A DNA stretch of 64,000 bases from assembly GCF_032854445.1 (NCBI RefSeq), contig NC_088296.1:25367897-25431896 (forward strand). The letters are read 5' to 3'. The notes under the pieces are model-generated. The model did no database searches, was not told the origin of the DNA, and saw nothing but the letters and a program-made list of their open reading frames with translations. Position numbers and translations under genes: made by a program. Of this stretch, positions 11,441-22,367 are shown one piece after another (the first letter of the stretch is position 1; each line of letters starts with the position of its first letter). This DNA comes from Liolophura sinensis (taxonomy: Eukaryota; Mollusca; Polyplacophora; Chitonida; Chitonidae).

Positions 11441-12540
11441 ACTTAAAAGCAGAATTTCATGTTAAATTGCAATGAACTAGTACATCTTTTTAACACACAA
11501 CAAAGTGAGAAAAACATCTCCCAACAAAAGGGACAAGGGTTAATTAATGTGATGTTTCCTCCAGACTAACGCTGTGATAAAACATCACAAGTCTGATAAC
11601 TAAGGATAGAAAGATGAACATTATAATCAAAATACATGTACAGATAACTAAAAATTCAGAGAAAGTAACGTGAACTTTGTCCTTCTGTATATCAAATAAC
11701 ATATATTATCAAGATTGTTTGTCTAAGTATCTGAGAAAAATGTTGAGGAAAAACGATGTTGGGAATCTGTGTAAACAGTAAAATCTGCTTAGTTACTGAC
11801 ACTCCACTACCATACTTCAAAGAAAATGACCAGTTGCCGTGAGAAAGATATGAATTTATGTGTAGGCTTTTGACTAGAGGCACAGCTGGTTGAAGATAAT
11901 GGCCTCTCTGTATACCGAGATGTAATTGAGTTAGTACGAAAATGGCCGAAAACGGATGACCATGCTTTGGCAAGTCTAGAGAAAAACCCCAGCCACAAAT
12001 TACATGATTGGATTAAAGTAGGTGATACGGTGTTAGCAGGAAATCGTGGGAAGAAACATGGCCTGATAACCACAGCCTGTCCAAGCTGAAATTGGATGTT
12101 TACAGGGTATAATGGAAGAGGAAGTTACTCTCTGGCTAAGTGAGGTACGGTAAATATTTAAGTGATCACACTGCTGGCTAAATTAATTAACTCGTAATGC
12201 AAAAATGAGATAAACAGATTCACAACTGGTTTGCATGTACCAGATTGGTTGATGATTCACCATCTTATGGAACTATATCCAACAGGAACTACATCATTTA
12301 GGAGTCTTAAAGCCACACAGACAAAATAAGAATTTTTAAAAAGCTCAGCATGACATGGTGACAAATTAATTTCCGCAAAACCAATTTTCTCCAATTAATT
12401 CCGACCAATGCTTAACTGTGCCCCCTTCCCTGGAGATTCTACAATTGTACGTGTGGTGGCACTATGAGGTAACAGTGAGATCCAGTGAAAGAGAGAATCT
12501 TCAAAGAATATGGCCTTTAATTATGAAGTGAAATACACAA
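11441..12540. other. unique non-coding stretch
   Basis: Overlapping minus-strand open frames of 88-93 codons (11.7-12.07 kb) have no recognisable similarity. Nothing else was seen. Confidence 0.4.
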
Positions 12541-14340
12541 TGTACAGAGTCACATAATCTGGTCCCACGTCTACAAGCTTGGAGTGTTGAAATGAAGCCT
12601 TAGGGAGTGAAAGACAACAGCTTCACAGAACCTCACCCAATGTCAACAGCCTACAACTATTTAAATGAAGCCTTAGGGAGTGAAAGACAACAGATTCACA
12701 GAATCTGCCCCAATGTCGACAGCCTACAACTATTGAAATGAAGCCTAAGGGAGTGAAAGACAACAGCTTCACAGAACCTAACCCAATGTTGACAGCCTAG
12801 AACTATTGAAATGAAGCCTTAGGGAGTGAAAGACAACAGCTTCACAGAACCTGACCCAATGTCAACAGCCTACAACTATTGAAATGAAGCCTAAGGGAGT
12901 GAAAGACAACAGCTTCACAGAACCTGACCCAATGTCGACAGCCTAGAACTATTAAAATGAAGCCTTAGGGAGTGAAAGACAACAGCTTCACAGAACCTCA
13001 CCCAATGTCGACAGCCTAGAACTATTGAAATGAAGCAATAGGGAGTGAAAGACAACAGCTTCACAGAACCTCACCCAATGTCGACAGCCTAGAACCATTA
13101 AAATGAAACCTAAGGGAGTGAAAGACAACAGCTTCACAGAACCTCACCCAATGTCGACAGCCTAGAACTATTGAAATGAAGCCTAAGGGAGTGAAAGACA
13201 ACAGCTTCACAGAACCTCACCCAATGTCGACAGCCTAGAACTATTGAAATGAAGCCTTAGGGAGTGAAAGACAACAGCTTCACAGAATCTGACCCAATGT
13301 CGACAGCCTAGAACTATTGAAATGAAGCCTTAGGGAGTGAAAGACAACAGCTTCACAGAATCTGACCCAATGTCAACAGCCTACAACTATTGAAATGAAG
13401 ACTTAGGGAGTGAAAGACAACAGCTTCACAGAATCTGACCCAATGTCAACAGCCTACAACTATTGAAATGAAGACTTAGGGAGTGAAAGACAACAGCTTC
13501 ACAGAACCTCACCCAATGTCAACAGCCTAGAAACTATTGAAATGAAGCCTAAGGAGTGAAAGACAACAGCTTCACAGAACCTGACCCAATGTCAACAGCC
13601 TACAACTATTTAAATGAAGCCTTAGGGAGTGAAAGACAACAGCTTCACAGAACCTGACCCAATGTCGACAGCCTAGAACTATTGAAATGAAACCTAAGGG
13701 AGTGAAAGACAACAGCTTCACAGAACCTGACCCAATGTCAACAGCCTACAACTATTGAAATGAAGACTTAGGAGTGAAAGACAACAGCTTCACAGAACCT
13801 CACCAATGTCAACAGCCTACAACTATTGAAATGAAGCCTAAGGGAGTGAAAGACAACAGCTTCACAGAACCTGACCCAATGTCATCAGCCTAGAACTATT
13901 GAAATGAAGCCTTAGGGATTGAAAGACAACAGCTTCACAGAACCTGACCCAATGTCGATACAGCCTAGAACTATTGAAATGAAGACTTAGGGAGTGAAAG
14001 ACAACAGCTTCACAGAGCCTCACCCAATGTCGACAGCCTAAAACTATTGAAATGAAGACTTAGGGAGTGAAAGACAACCGAGCTTCACAGAACCTGACCC
14101 AATGTCGACAGCCTAGAACTATTAAATGAAGCTAAGGGAGTGAAAGACAACAGCTTCACAGAAACTGACCCAATGTCGACAGCCTAGAACTATTAAAATG
14201 AAGCCTAAGGGAGTGAAAGACAACAGCTTCACAGAACCTCACCCAATATCGACAGCCTAGAACCATTAAAATGAAGCCTAAGGGAGTGAAAGACAACAGC
14301 TTCACAGAATCTGACCCAATGTCGACAGCCTAGAACTAGG
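12541..14340. repeat. 73-bp satellite-like array, about 24 units
   Basis: The unit contains GGGAGTGAAAGACAACAGC, TTCACAGAACCTGACCCAAT and GTCGACAGCCTAGAACTATT. Starts at 12,591, 12,664 and 12,737 fix the 73-bp period. Variation is mostly point changes (GTCGAC or GTCAAC, CCTTAG or CCTAAG) with a few one-base indels. A diverged partial unit occupies the left edge (12,541-12,590). Confidence 0.95.
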
Positions 14341-14592
14341 GAGTGAAAGACAACAGCTTCACAGAACCTGGTCCAATGTCTACAACCTGACAGTGAATAG
14401 TAGATGAGGGAGAGATACACAACAGTTTCACATAATCTGGTCCAATATCTACAACCTGACAGTGAATAGTAGATGAGTGACACAAACACAACAGCTTCAC
14501 ACAATCTGGTCCAATGTCTACAACCTGACAGTGAATAGTAGATGAGTGACACAAACACAACAGCTTCACACAATCTGGTCCAACATCTACAA
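14341..14592. repeat. 69-bp array diverged from the 73-bp unit
   Basis: About 3.5 units contain CAACAGCTTCACACAATCTGG, TCCAATGTCTACAACCTGAC and AGTGAATAGTAGATGAG. The unit aligns with the neighbouring 73-bp repeat through the CAACAGCTTCACA and CCAATGTC blocks, so it is a sister subfamily at the array's right edge. As 69 bp is 23 codons, a 145-codon minus-strand frame results. Confidence 0.85.
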
Positions 14593-14684
14593 CATACAGC
14601 TATACACGGTTGTATACCTTGTGAATAGCATGTGGTAAGCTTTTTATGTGGTGCAGGACTAAGCATGTGGGTACTAAACAGAGG

Positions 14685-17600
14685 CAGCTATATACAGGAC
14701 TTGTATGTACTCTACACTCCTCAGGGAGCACTTATATACAGGACTCAGGTATAAATACACGTGTGTATTCTACTCTCCTCAGGGAGCACCTATATACAGG
14801 ACTCAGGTATAAATACACATGTGTATTCTACACTTCTCAGGGACCAGCTATATACAGCACTCAGCATCAATACACGTCTGTATTCTACACTCCTCAGGGA
14901 GCAGCTATATACAGTACTCTGGTATAAATACACGTGTGTATTCTACACTCCTCATTGAGCAGCGATATACAGGACCTCAGGTATAAATACACATGTGTAT
15001 TCTACACCCCTCAGGGAGCAGCTATATACAGCACTCAGGTATGAATACATGTGTGTTTTCTACAACCCCTCAGGGAGCAGCTATATACAGGACTCAGGTA
15101 TAAATACACATGTGTATTCTACACTCTTCAGGCAGCAGCTATATACAGGACTTGTAAGTATTCTACTTTCCTCAGGGACCAGCTATATACAGGATTCAGG
15201 TATAAATACATGTGTGTGTTCTACACTCCTCAGGAGCAGCTATATACAGCACTCTGGGATAAATACACGTCTGTATTCTACTCTCCTCAGGGAGCAGCCA
15301 TATACAGCACTCAGGTATAAATACATGTGTGTATTCTACACTCCTCAGGGACCAGCTATATACAGGACTTGTATGTACTCTACACTCCTCAGGAGCACCT
15401 ATATACAGCACTCAGGTATGAATACATGTGTGTATTCTACACTCCTCAGGGAGCAGCTATATACAGGACTTTGGCATAAATACATGTGTGTGTTCTACAC
15501 TCCTCAGGGAGCAGCTATATACAAGATTCAGGTATAAATACACGTGTGTGTTCTACACTCCCTCAAGGAGCAGCTATATACAGCACTCTGGGATAAATAC
15601 CGTCTGTATTCTACTCTCCTCAGGGAGCAGCCATATACAGCACTCAGGTATAAATACATGTGTGTATTCTACACTCCTCAGGGAGCAGCTATATACAGGA
15701 CTTTGGCATAAATACATGTGTGTGTTCTACACTCCTCAGGGAGCAGCTATATACAAGATTCAGGTATAAATACACGTGTGTGTTCTACACTCCCTCAAGG
15801 AGCAGCTATATACAGCACTCTGGGATAAATACACGTGTGTATTCTACACTCCTCAGGGAGCAGCCATATACAGGACTCGGGCTTAAATACATGTGCGTAT
15901 TCTACACTCCTCAGGGAGCAGCTATATACAGGACTCTGGGATAAATACACGTCTGTATTCTACTCTCCTCAGGGAGCAGCCATATACAGGACTCCGGGCA
16001 TAAATACATGTGCGTATTCTACACTCCTCAGGAGCAGCTATATACAGGACTCTGGCATAAATATACGTGTGTATTCTACACTCCTCAGGGAGCAGCTATA
16101 TACAGGACTCAGGTATAAATACACGTGTGTGTTCTAGACTCCTCAGGGAGCAGCTATATACAGGATTCAGGTATAAATACATGTGTGTATTCTACACTCC
16201 CTCAGGGAGCAGCTATATACAGGACTCTGGCATAAATACACGTGTGTATTCTACACTCCTCAGGGAGCAGCTATATACAGGACTCAGGTATAAATTACAC
16301 GTGTGTGTTCTAGACTCCTCAGAGAGAAGCTATATACAGGACTCAGATATAAATACACGTGTGTATTCTACACTCCTCAGGGAGCAGCTATATACAGGAC
16401 TCAGGTATAAATACATGTGTGTATTCTACACTCCTCAGGGAGCAGCTATATACAGGACTGGCATAAATACACGTGTGTATTCTACACTCCTCACGGAGCA
16501 GCTATATACAGGACTCAGGTATAAATACATGTGTGTATTCTACACTCCTCACGGAGCAGCTATATACAGGGCTCAGGTATAAATACACGTGTGTATTCTA
16601 CACTCCTCAGGGAGCAGCTATATACAGGCCTAGGGTATAAACACATGTGTGTATTCTACACTCCTCAGGGAGCAGCTTTATATGGGACTCAGGTATAAAT
16701 ACACGTGTGTATTCTACACTCCTCACGGAGCAGCTATATACAGGACTCAGGTATAAATACACGTGTGTATTCTACACTCCTCAGGGAGCAGCTATATACA
16801 AGCCTAGGGTATAAACACATGTGTGTATTCTACACTTCTTGGGAGCAGCTTTATATGGGACTCAGGTATAAATACATGTCTGTATTCTACACTCCTCAGG
16901 GAGCGGCTATATACAGGACTCTGGCATAAATACATGTGTGTGTTCTACACTCCTCAGGGAGCAGCTATATATACAGGACTCTGGCATAAATACACGTGTG
17001 TATTCTACACTCCTCAGGGAGCAGCTATATACAGGACTCTGGCATAAATACACGTGTGTATTCTACACCCCCCAGGGAGCAGCTATATACAGGATTCAGG
17101 TATAAATACATGTGTGTATTCTACCACTCCTCAGGGAGCAGCTATATACAGGGACTCTGGCATAAATACATGTGTGTATTCTACACTCCTCAGGGAGCAG
17201 CTATATACAGGACTCTGGCATAAATACATGTGTGTATTCTACACTCCTCAGGGGAGCAGCTATATACAGGACTCTGGCATAAATACATGCGTGTATTCTA
17301 CACTCCTCAGGGAGCAGCTATATACAGGACTTGTAAGTATTCTACACTCCTCAGGGAGCAGCTATATACAGGACTCTGGCATAAATACATGTGTGTGTTC
17401 TACACTCCTCAGGGAGCAGCTATATACAGGACTCTGGCATAAATACACGTGTGTATTCTACACTCCTCAGGGAGCAGCTATATACAGGACTCTGGCATAA
17501 ATACATGTGTGTGTTCTACACTCCTCAGGGAGCAGCTATATACAGGACTCAGGTATAAATACATGTGTGTGTTCTACACTCCTCAGGGAGCAGCTATATA

Positions 17601-18440
17601 CAGGATTCAGGGTATAAATACACGTGTGTATTCTACACTCCTCAGGGAGCAGCTATATACAGGACTCTGGCATAAATACATGTGTGTGTTCTACACTCCT
17701 CAGGGAGCAGCTATATACAGGACTTGTAAGTATTCTACACTCCTCAGGGAGCAGCTATATACAGGACTCTGGCATAAATACACGTCTGTATTCTACACTC
17801 CTCAGGGAGCAGCTATATACAGGACTCTGGCATAAATACACGTGTGTATTCTACACTCCTCAGGGAGCAGCTATATACAGGACACAGGTATAAATACACG
17901 TCTGTATTCTACACTCTTCTGGGAGCAGCTATATACAGGACTCTGGCATAAATACATGTGTGTGTTCTACACTCCTCAGGGAGCAGCTATATACAGGACT
18001 CTGGCATAAATACATGTGTGTGTTCTACACTCCTCAGGGTAGCAGCTATATACAGGACTCTGGCATAAATACACGTGTGTATTCTACACTCCTCAGGGAG
18101 CAGCTATATACAGTGCTCAGGTATAAATACACGTGTGTATTCTACACCCCCCAGGGAGCAGCTATATACACCACTCAGGTATAAATACATGTGTGTATTC
18201 TACACTCCTCAGGGAGCAGCTATATACACCACTCAGGTATAAATACACGTGTGTATTCTACACTCCTCAGGGAGCAGCTATATACAGGACTCTGGCATAA
18301 ATACATGTGTGTGTTCTACACTCCTCAGGGAGCAGCTATATACAGGACTCTGGCATAAATACATGTGTGTATTCTACACTCCTCAGGGAGCAGCTATATA
18401 CAGGACTCATGTATTAAATACATGTGTGTATTCTACAATC
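14685..18440. repeat. 58-bp satellite-like array, about 64 units
   Basis: The unit reads AGGGAGCAGCTATATACAGG, then ACTCAGGTATAAATACAC or ACTCTGGCATAAATACAT, then GTGTGTATTCTACACTCCTC. It is the largest array here. A short variant unit (ACTTGTAAGTATTCTAC) recurs near 15.15, 17.33 and 17.72 kb. A block of about four units at 15,428 is repeated at 15,660. Three units make 58 codons, so many frames stay open. No protein should be inferred. Confidence 0.97.
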
Positions 18441-19266
18441 TCCAGGGTATCTCACCATTACTAATAGCTAGCTGTATACAAATTACTCCCAGGAAAGGAA
18501 GGGTTAGTGATATTCAGTGGTCAAGTGCCCAGACACATCATTGATATACAATGAAGTCCACCAAAGCATACAAGACTGATAATAAGCTACTCCTGCATAA
18601 TTTCCCTGTTTGGAGTGTTAACAGTGATGTACCAAGCCGGGGGTTTGAGCCAGTGATTAATTTTCGGATATTAGATATCATGTTCATGCCTCTAGATACA
18701 ATAAAAGGGAAAACTCCCTCCAGCCCAGCAGTACAAAGCACTTAGAATTTACCTAGTTACATGTCTAGTCATTGTTATATACAATACACCGCTTAACTGT
18801 CTGAATTGGGGGTATATCGGAAGGATAATAGCTGTCCTCACGTCCAAATGGGCCATCAGTCTCAAATGCCCCAGCCTTAAACTTCCATTACACAGGAATA
18901 AAGCCAATCCTATCTCGCAATAAAAAAACTGTTCAGGTGTTACACAATCCCCACGATGTTTGGCGATTTTTCCCACATAACTGCCAGCTGCTCTTAACAT
19001 AGTAATGCTGGTCTCTCCCAGAAATGTACACTTACTGTCAAGTTCTGGGCATTATGTATGTTTTATTGGCCCATAGAACTATAGAGCTGTCATTAACGGA
19101 ATCGTCAAATAAGCCACCTGTTGGGTCTAAGGACAATTTACTCTTGTTTATTATTGCGCCATAAACAAGAGAGCTCTTAATTATTCTATTTTAACAAGCC
19201 CAGAAGGACAGACAATTATCCTAATTATTGCGCCACCTGGTCAGTTCTTTTTAGCCAATATACATG
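18441..19266. other. unique stretch with a small hairpin
   Basis: This is non-coding apart from a perfect inverted repeat at 19,141-19,171, listed separately. Short open frames on both strands near 18.55-18.75 kb overlap each other and look random. Confidence 0.45.
19141..19171. other. perfect 11-bp-stem hairpin
   Basis: CTCTTGTTTAT and ATAAACAAGAG are exact reverse complements around a 9-base loop, TATTGCGCC. Each arm also holds a forkhead-like TGTTTAT/ATAAACA word. The phrase ATTATTGCGCCA recurs about 75 bp downstream without the hairpin. Confidence 0.75.
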
Positions 19267-19503
19267 GATTTATTTCTTTATTTATTTGATTGGTGTTTTA
19301 CGCCCTGCTCAAGAATATTTCACTTATACAACTGCGGCCCAGATTATGGTAGGAGGAAACCTCAGACCATTCCAGGTTGCTGGAAAACTTCCCCACATAT
19401 GGCCGGAGAGGAAACCAGCATGAGCTGGACTTGAACTCACAGCGACTGCATGGCTAAGAGGCTCAGTGCTGGTGTGCTAACCCCTCAGCCACTGACTCCC
19501 CCA
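19267..19503 (-). mobile_element. SINE family A copy, nearly full length
   Basis: The copy runs from the (TTTA)n tail through GGTGTTTTACGCCCTGCTC and GGAGAGGAAACCAGCATGAG to a B-box in reverse (GGACTTGAACTCAC). A degraded tRNA-like 5' end follows (GTGCTAACCCCTCAGCCACTG). Confidence 0.85.
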
Positions 19504-20107
19504 ATGTAACGGTAGTAGGGATACTCATAGTGGCTAGTCCATCTAATGAACAACATATTTATATTTTACTTCCAAAAAAAAAAATTTGGGAGAGAGAAAT
19601 GTAATTCTTTGCTTTTTGCACAACTAACATCTGTTCTAAAAACTATAAGAATTAGGGAGAAGGATGTATCTGATAAAACAGAAAAAACTGAAAAAATGAT
19701 CTACATTTTTGCCCGCAAACAAAATGCATTTATAAAGGCAAATAAAATGCATTAAATATTGTACATTTGGTGCCTATCAAACCTACTCATTCTATTTTCA
19801 CAAAACAGATGGACAGACGATTAAAGTGTCTGATAAAACAGAAAAACTAAAATTGACCTAAAATTCTGCCGGCAATATAAAAACGTGCTTATAAGTACAT
19901 ATTTCCCGCTGGATATGATCGCACCTTGCAAACAAATCGTAAAGCCCCTTTCTAATGTCAATGGATCTTTCGCATTAAGGCAAAGCCAGCATCACAGAGG
20001 AAATTTTTGGTCAAATACTTACCAATGAACTTTGTAGAATTATATTGGCTTAAACAATTCACAGGATTTAATTTCAGCACATGTATACTTGTATGCGGTC
20101 TTATTAA
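19504..20107. other. unique AT-rich stretch
   Basis: TCTGATAAAACAGAAAAAC appears twice (about 19.67 and 19.83 kb), hinting at an old duplication. No gene was seen. Confidence 0.4.
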
Positions 20108-20262
20108 AGTTCCGTACGTGGGAAGGTCTGCCAGCAACCTGCGGATGGTCGTGAGTTTCCACTGGGCTCGGCCCAGTTTCCTCCCGCCATAATGCTGGCC
20201 ACTGTCATATAAATGAAATATTCTTGAGTACAGCGTAAAACACCAATCAATAAATAAATAAA
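20108..20262 (+). mobile_element. SINE family A copy, 5' truncated
   Basis: A plus-strand copy from CCGTACGTGGGAAGGTCTGC through CCATAATGCTGGCC and GAAATATTCTTGAGTAC to an (AAAT)n tail. The tRNA head is missing. It is one of only three plus-strand copies. Confidence 0.85.
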
Positions 20263-20958
20263 TAAGTTAAAGTCCATTTCAAACCAAAGTCTGAAGTACA
20301 TTTGGGGCAATATAATACCAGAATTAAGCCAACTCAGCAAGTACCTTTACCGTCTTTTCTGGCACTACCATGATTACATAACAGTCCACCAAACTTGCTC
20401 ATAGGATTCAGTTTGTCTCCATTTTGCTTTTTGATTCTTAGGTATTAAGAATCAATTTGTTTATATTAACAGGAGATTTGGAGCTGTCACCAAGGTGTCC
20501 ATATGAGTCAGTGATTATGGATTCTTGCAGAAACTGTCCTCAAATTTCTGGTCTATACCTCAAATACCATTGCACGCACATGCTGATTCTCTATCAGCCC
20601 CAGGCTAAATACATTTCCCTCTACCAAACACAGAATTCATCAAATTCCAGCTATTGTAGCTTCAAGGGACATGATCTGGCTATAATTCATGTATATGCCA
20701 GTCTCCAAAGTCACTGGTTCTTGGATATGGTAAGTAAATGACTGAAAAGTTTGCTAATGGGTAAACTGCACCATTTGCCCAATTCTCTGTGGATCTTAGA
20801 AAGGTGATTTAAGTTTTTGGAGCACAGGACGATTTCCCACAGCAAACATATATGTTTCAGCACCACAAGTACCATCTTCTGATGTTTATTTGCTTCTGAA
20901 ACTGCACAATTTTGGGCGGATTTTTAGGTTATTTACAGAACTAGGGAAGGCACATGTA
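20263..20958. other. unique stretch; possible 3' UTR of minus-strand gene at its right end
   Basis: Read on the minus strand, AATAAA occurs near 20,890, about 70 bases beyond the stop codon of the exon candidate at 20,959-21,199. The rest shows nothing recognisable. Confidence 0.35.
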
Positions 20959-21199
20959 CTCTACGGACAAATCATCCTCATGGCTATTTTCATGCACAGT
21001 AATTCTTCAGGCGTATTGGTCACAAAACAATATACCAAACTGTACTCAGTAGGACGGTGGTGATAAATGCAATAATGGAAGTCATCACTCGGGGGCCTCA
21101 AAGTGTGCGAACTCTGTCTGGATCGACCTACACGCACGTCCAATAAATCATTCACAAAAGCCATCACACCAAGGGTGGTTATTTGGTCACCTGGATGAA
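20959..21199 (-). CDS. candidate terminal coding exon, unknown product
   Basis: This is an 80-codon minus-strand open segment ending in TAG. It is preceded by a strong acceptor-like string: a long C/T-rich tract ending CCCCTTTCATCCAG before GTGACC. The peptide begins GDQITTLGVMAFVNDLLD and ends CMKIAMRMICP. It contains a compact stretch, FHYCIYHHRPTEYSLVYCF, that looks like folded-domain sequence, but I cannot assign a family. An AATAAA lies about 70 bases after the stop. No matching upstream exon could be identified. It could belong to the minus-strand gene that starts at 47.9 kb, to another gene, or be chance. Confidence 0.3.
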
Positions 21200-21507
21200 A
21201 GGGGAGCAGCATGACAGAGGGGAGCAGCGCAAGCCTCTAGCTGTTGGTTTTCAGGAACGATGTCATTTGCAAGTACAGGACAATTAGTGGCATTTTACTT
21301 GAACAGGGGACATTTCCTGTTTTTACAGTGCAAGCTGTGTAAAAACATGTTGCAAGTATCAGCCAAGTTTTAACTTAAATAGAGGATATTTCCTGCCTTC
21401 AAACCAGACATTCCAAACTGTGTAAATGCATCTATTCTCTCCTGTTACAGAGTTTGTGAACTACATATGCATGTATCTCAGCACAACCCTACAGAAATGG
21501 AAATGCT
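21200..21507. other. unique stretch
   Basis: Its left end is the C/T-rich (minus-strand) tract proposed as a splice acceptor. Nothing else was seen. Confidence 0.4.
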
Positions 21508-21945
21508 AGTCGCATTTATACAGAAACATAAAGAGTGAGTCGCTATATTTACACAGAAACAGTGAGTTGCTATATTTACACAGAAATAATGAGTACCTAT
21601 ATTTAAACAGAAAGAGTGAGTCGCTATATTTATACAGAAATAGTGAGTCGCTATATATACACAGAAGTAGTGAGTCGCCATATTTAATCAGAAAGAGTGA
21701 GTCCAATATATTTACACAGAAATAGTAAGTTGCTATATTTACACAGAAATAGTGAGTTGCTATATATTTACACAGAATACAAAGTCGCTATATTTACGGA
21801 AAGAGTGAGTCGCTATATTTATACAGAAAAACTTAGTTAGTCGAGTTCTATATACACAGAAAGTAGTGAGTCGCTATATTTAATCAGAAATAGTGAGTCG
21901 ATATATTTACACAGAATAGTAAGTTGCTATATTTACAGAGAATGG
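21508..21945. repeat. 27-bp minisatellite, about 16 units
   Basis: Units contain CTATATTTACACAGAAATAG and TGAGTCG at 27-bp spacing. The right half is more diverged, with indels. The length is nine codons, which yields short minus-strand frames rich in repeated THYFC-like peptides. Confidence 0.9.
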
Positions 21946-22103
21946 TGGTAATTGTTCTGATGTGTATTGGAGGTGATATTGCATTCATGGTCTGATCTCT
22001 GTGGGTCCTCATCTGTAGGTATATAGTCTCCTCATGTAGAGTATCATTAAAGTACCAGTGACAGGATAATGTGTGCAATTACAGTGGCGTGTACTCTAAT
22101 CCC

Positions 22104-22367
22104 ATTTATTTATTTATTTGATTAAGGTGTTTTACACCATACTCAAGAATGTTTCACTTCTAGCATTACAGTGGGAAGAAACCAGGCTCGGAGAAACGCA
22201 CGACACCCGCAGGTTGCAGCCAGACCTTCCCAACTTACAGCCGGAGAGGAAGCCAGCATGAGCTGGACATCAACACACAACGAACGTATTGGTGAGAGAC
22301 TCCTGAGTCATTACGCTGTGCCATCGCGCTGACCAACTGAGCCACGGAGGCCACGGAGGCCCCTCAC
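22104..22367 (-). mobile_element. SINE family A copy, full length
   Basis: This is the best head in the family. Read on the minus strand it begins CCTCCGTGGCTCAGTTGG, an exact match to the pol III A-box pattern, with a degraded B-box (TGTTGATGTCC). The body and an (AAAT)n tail follow. CCACGGAGG is duplicated at the 5' end. Confidence 0.9.

Noticed and set aside
14995-18464. Many overlapping plus-strand open frames of 65-180 codons rich in LYTGL and YMCVFYTPQ peptides
   Set aside because: They are the three reading frames of the 58-bp array; three units equal 58 codons with no stop, so frames stay open without selection.
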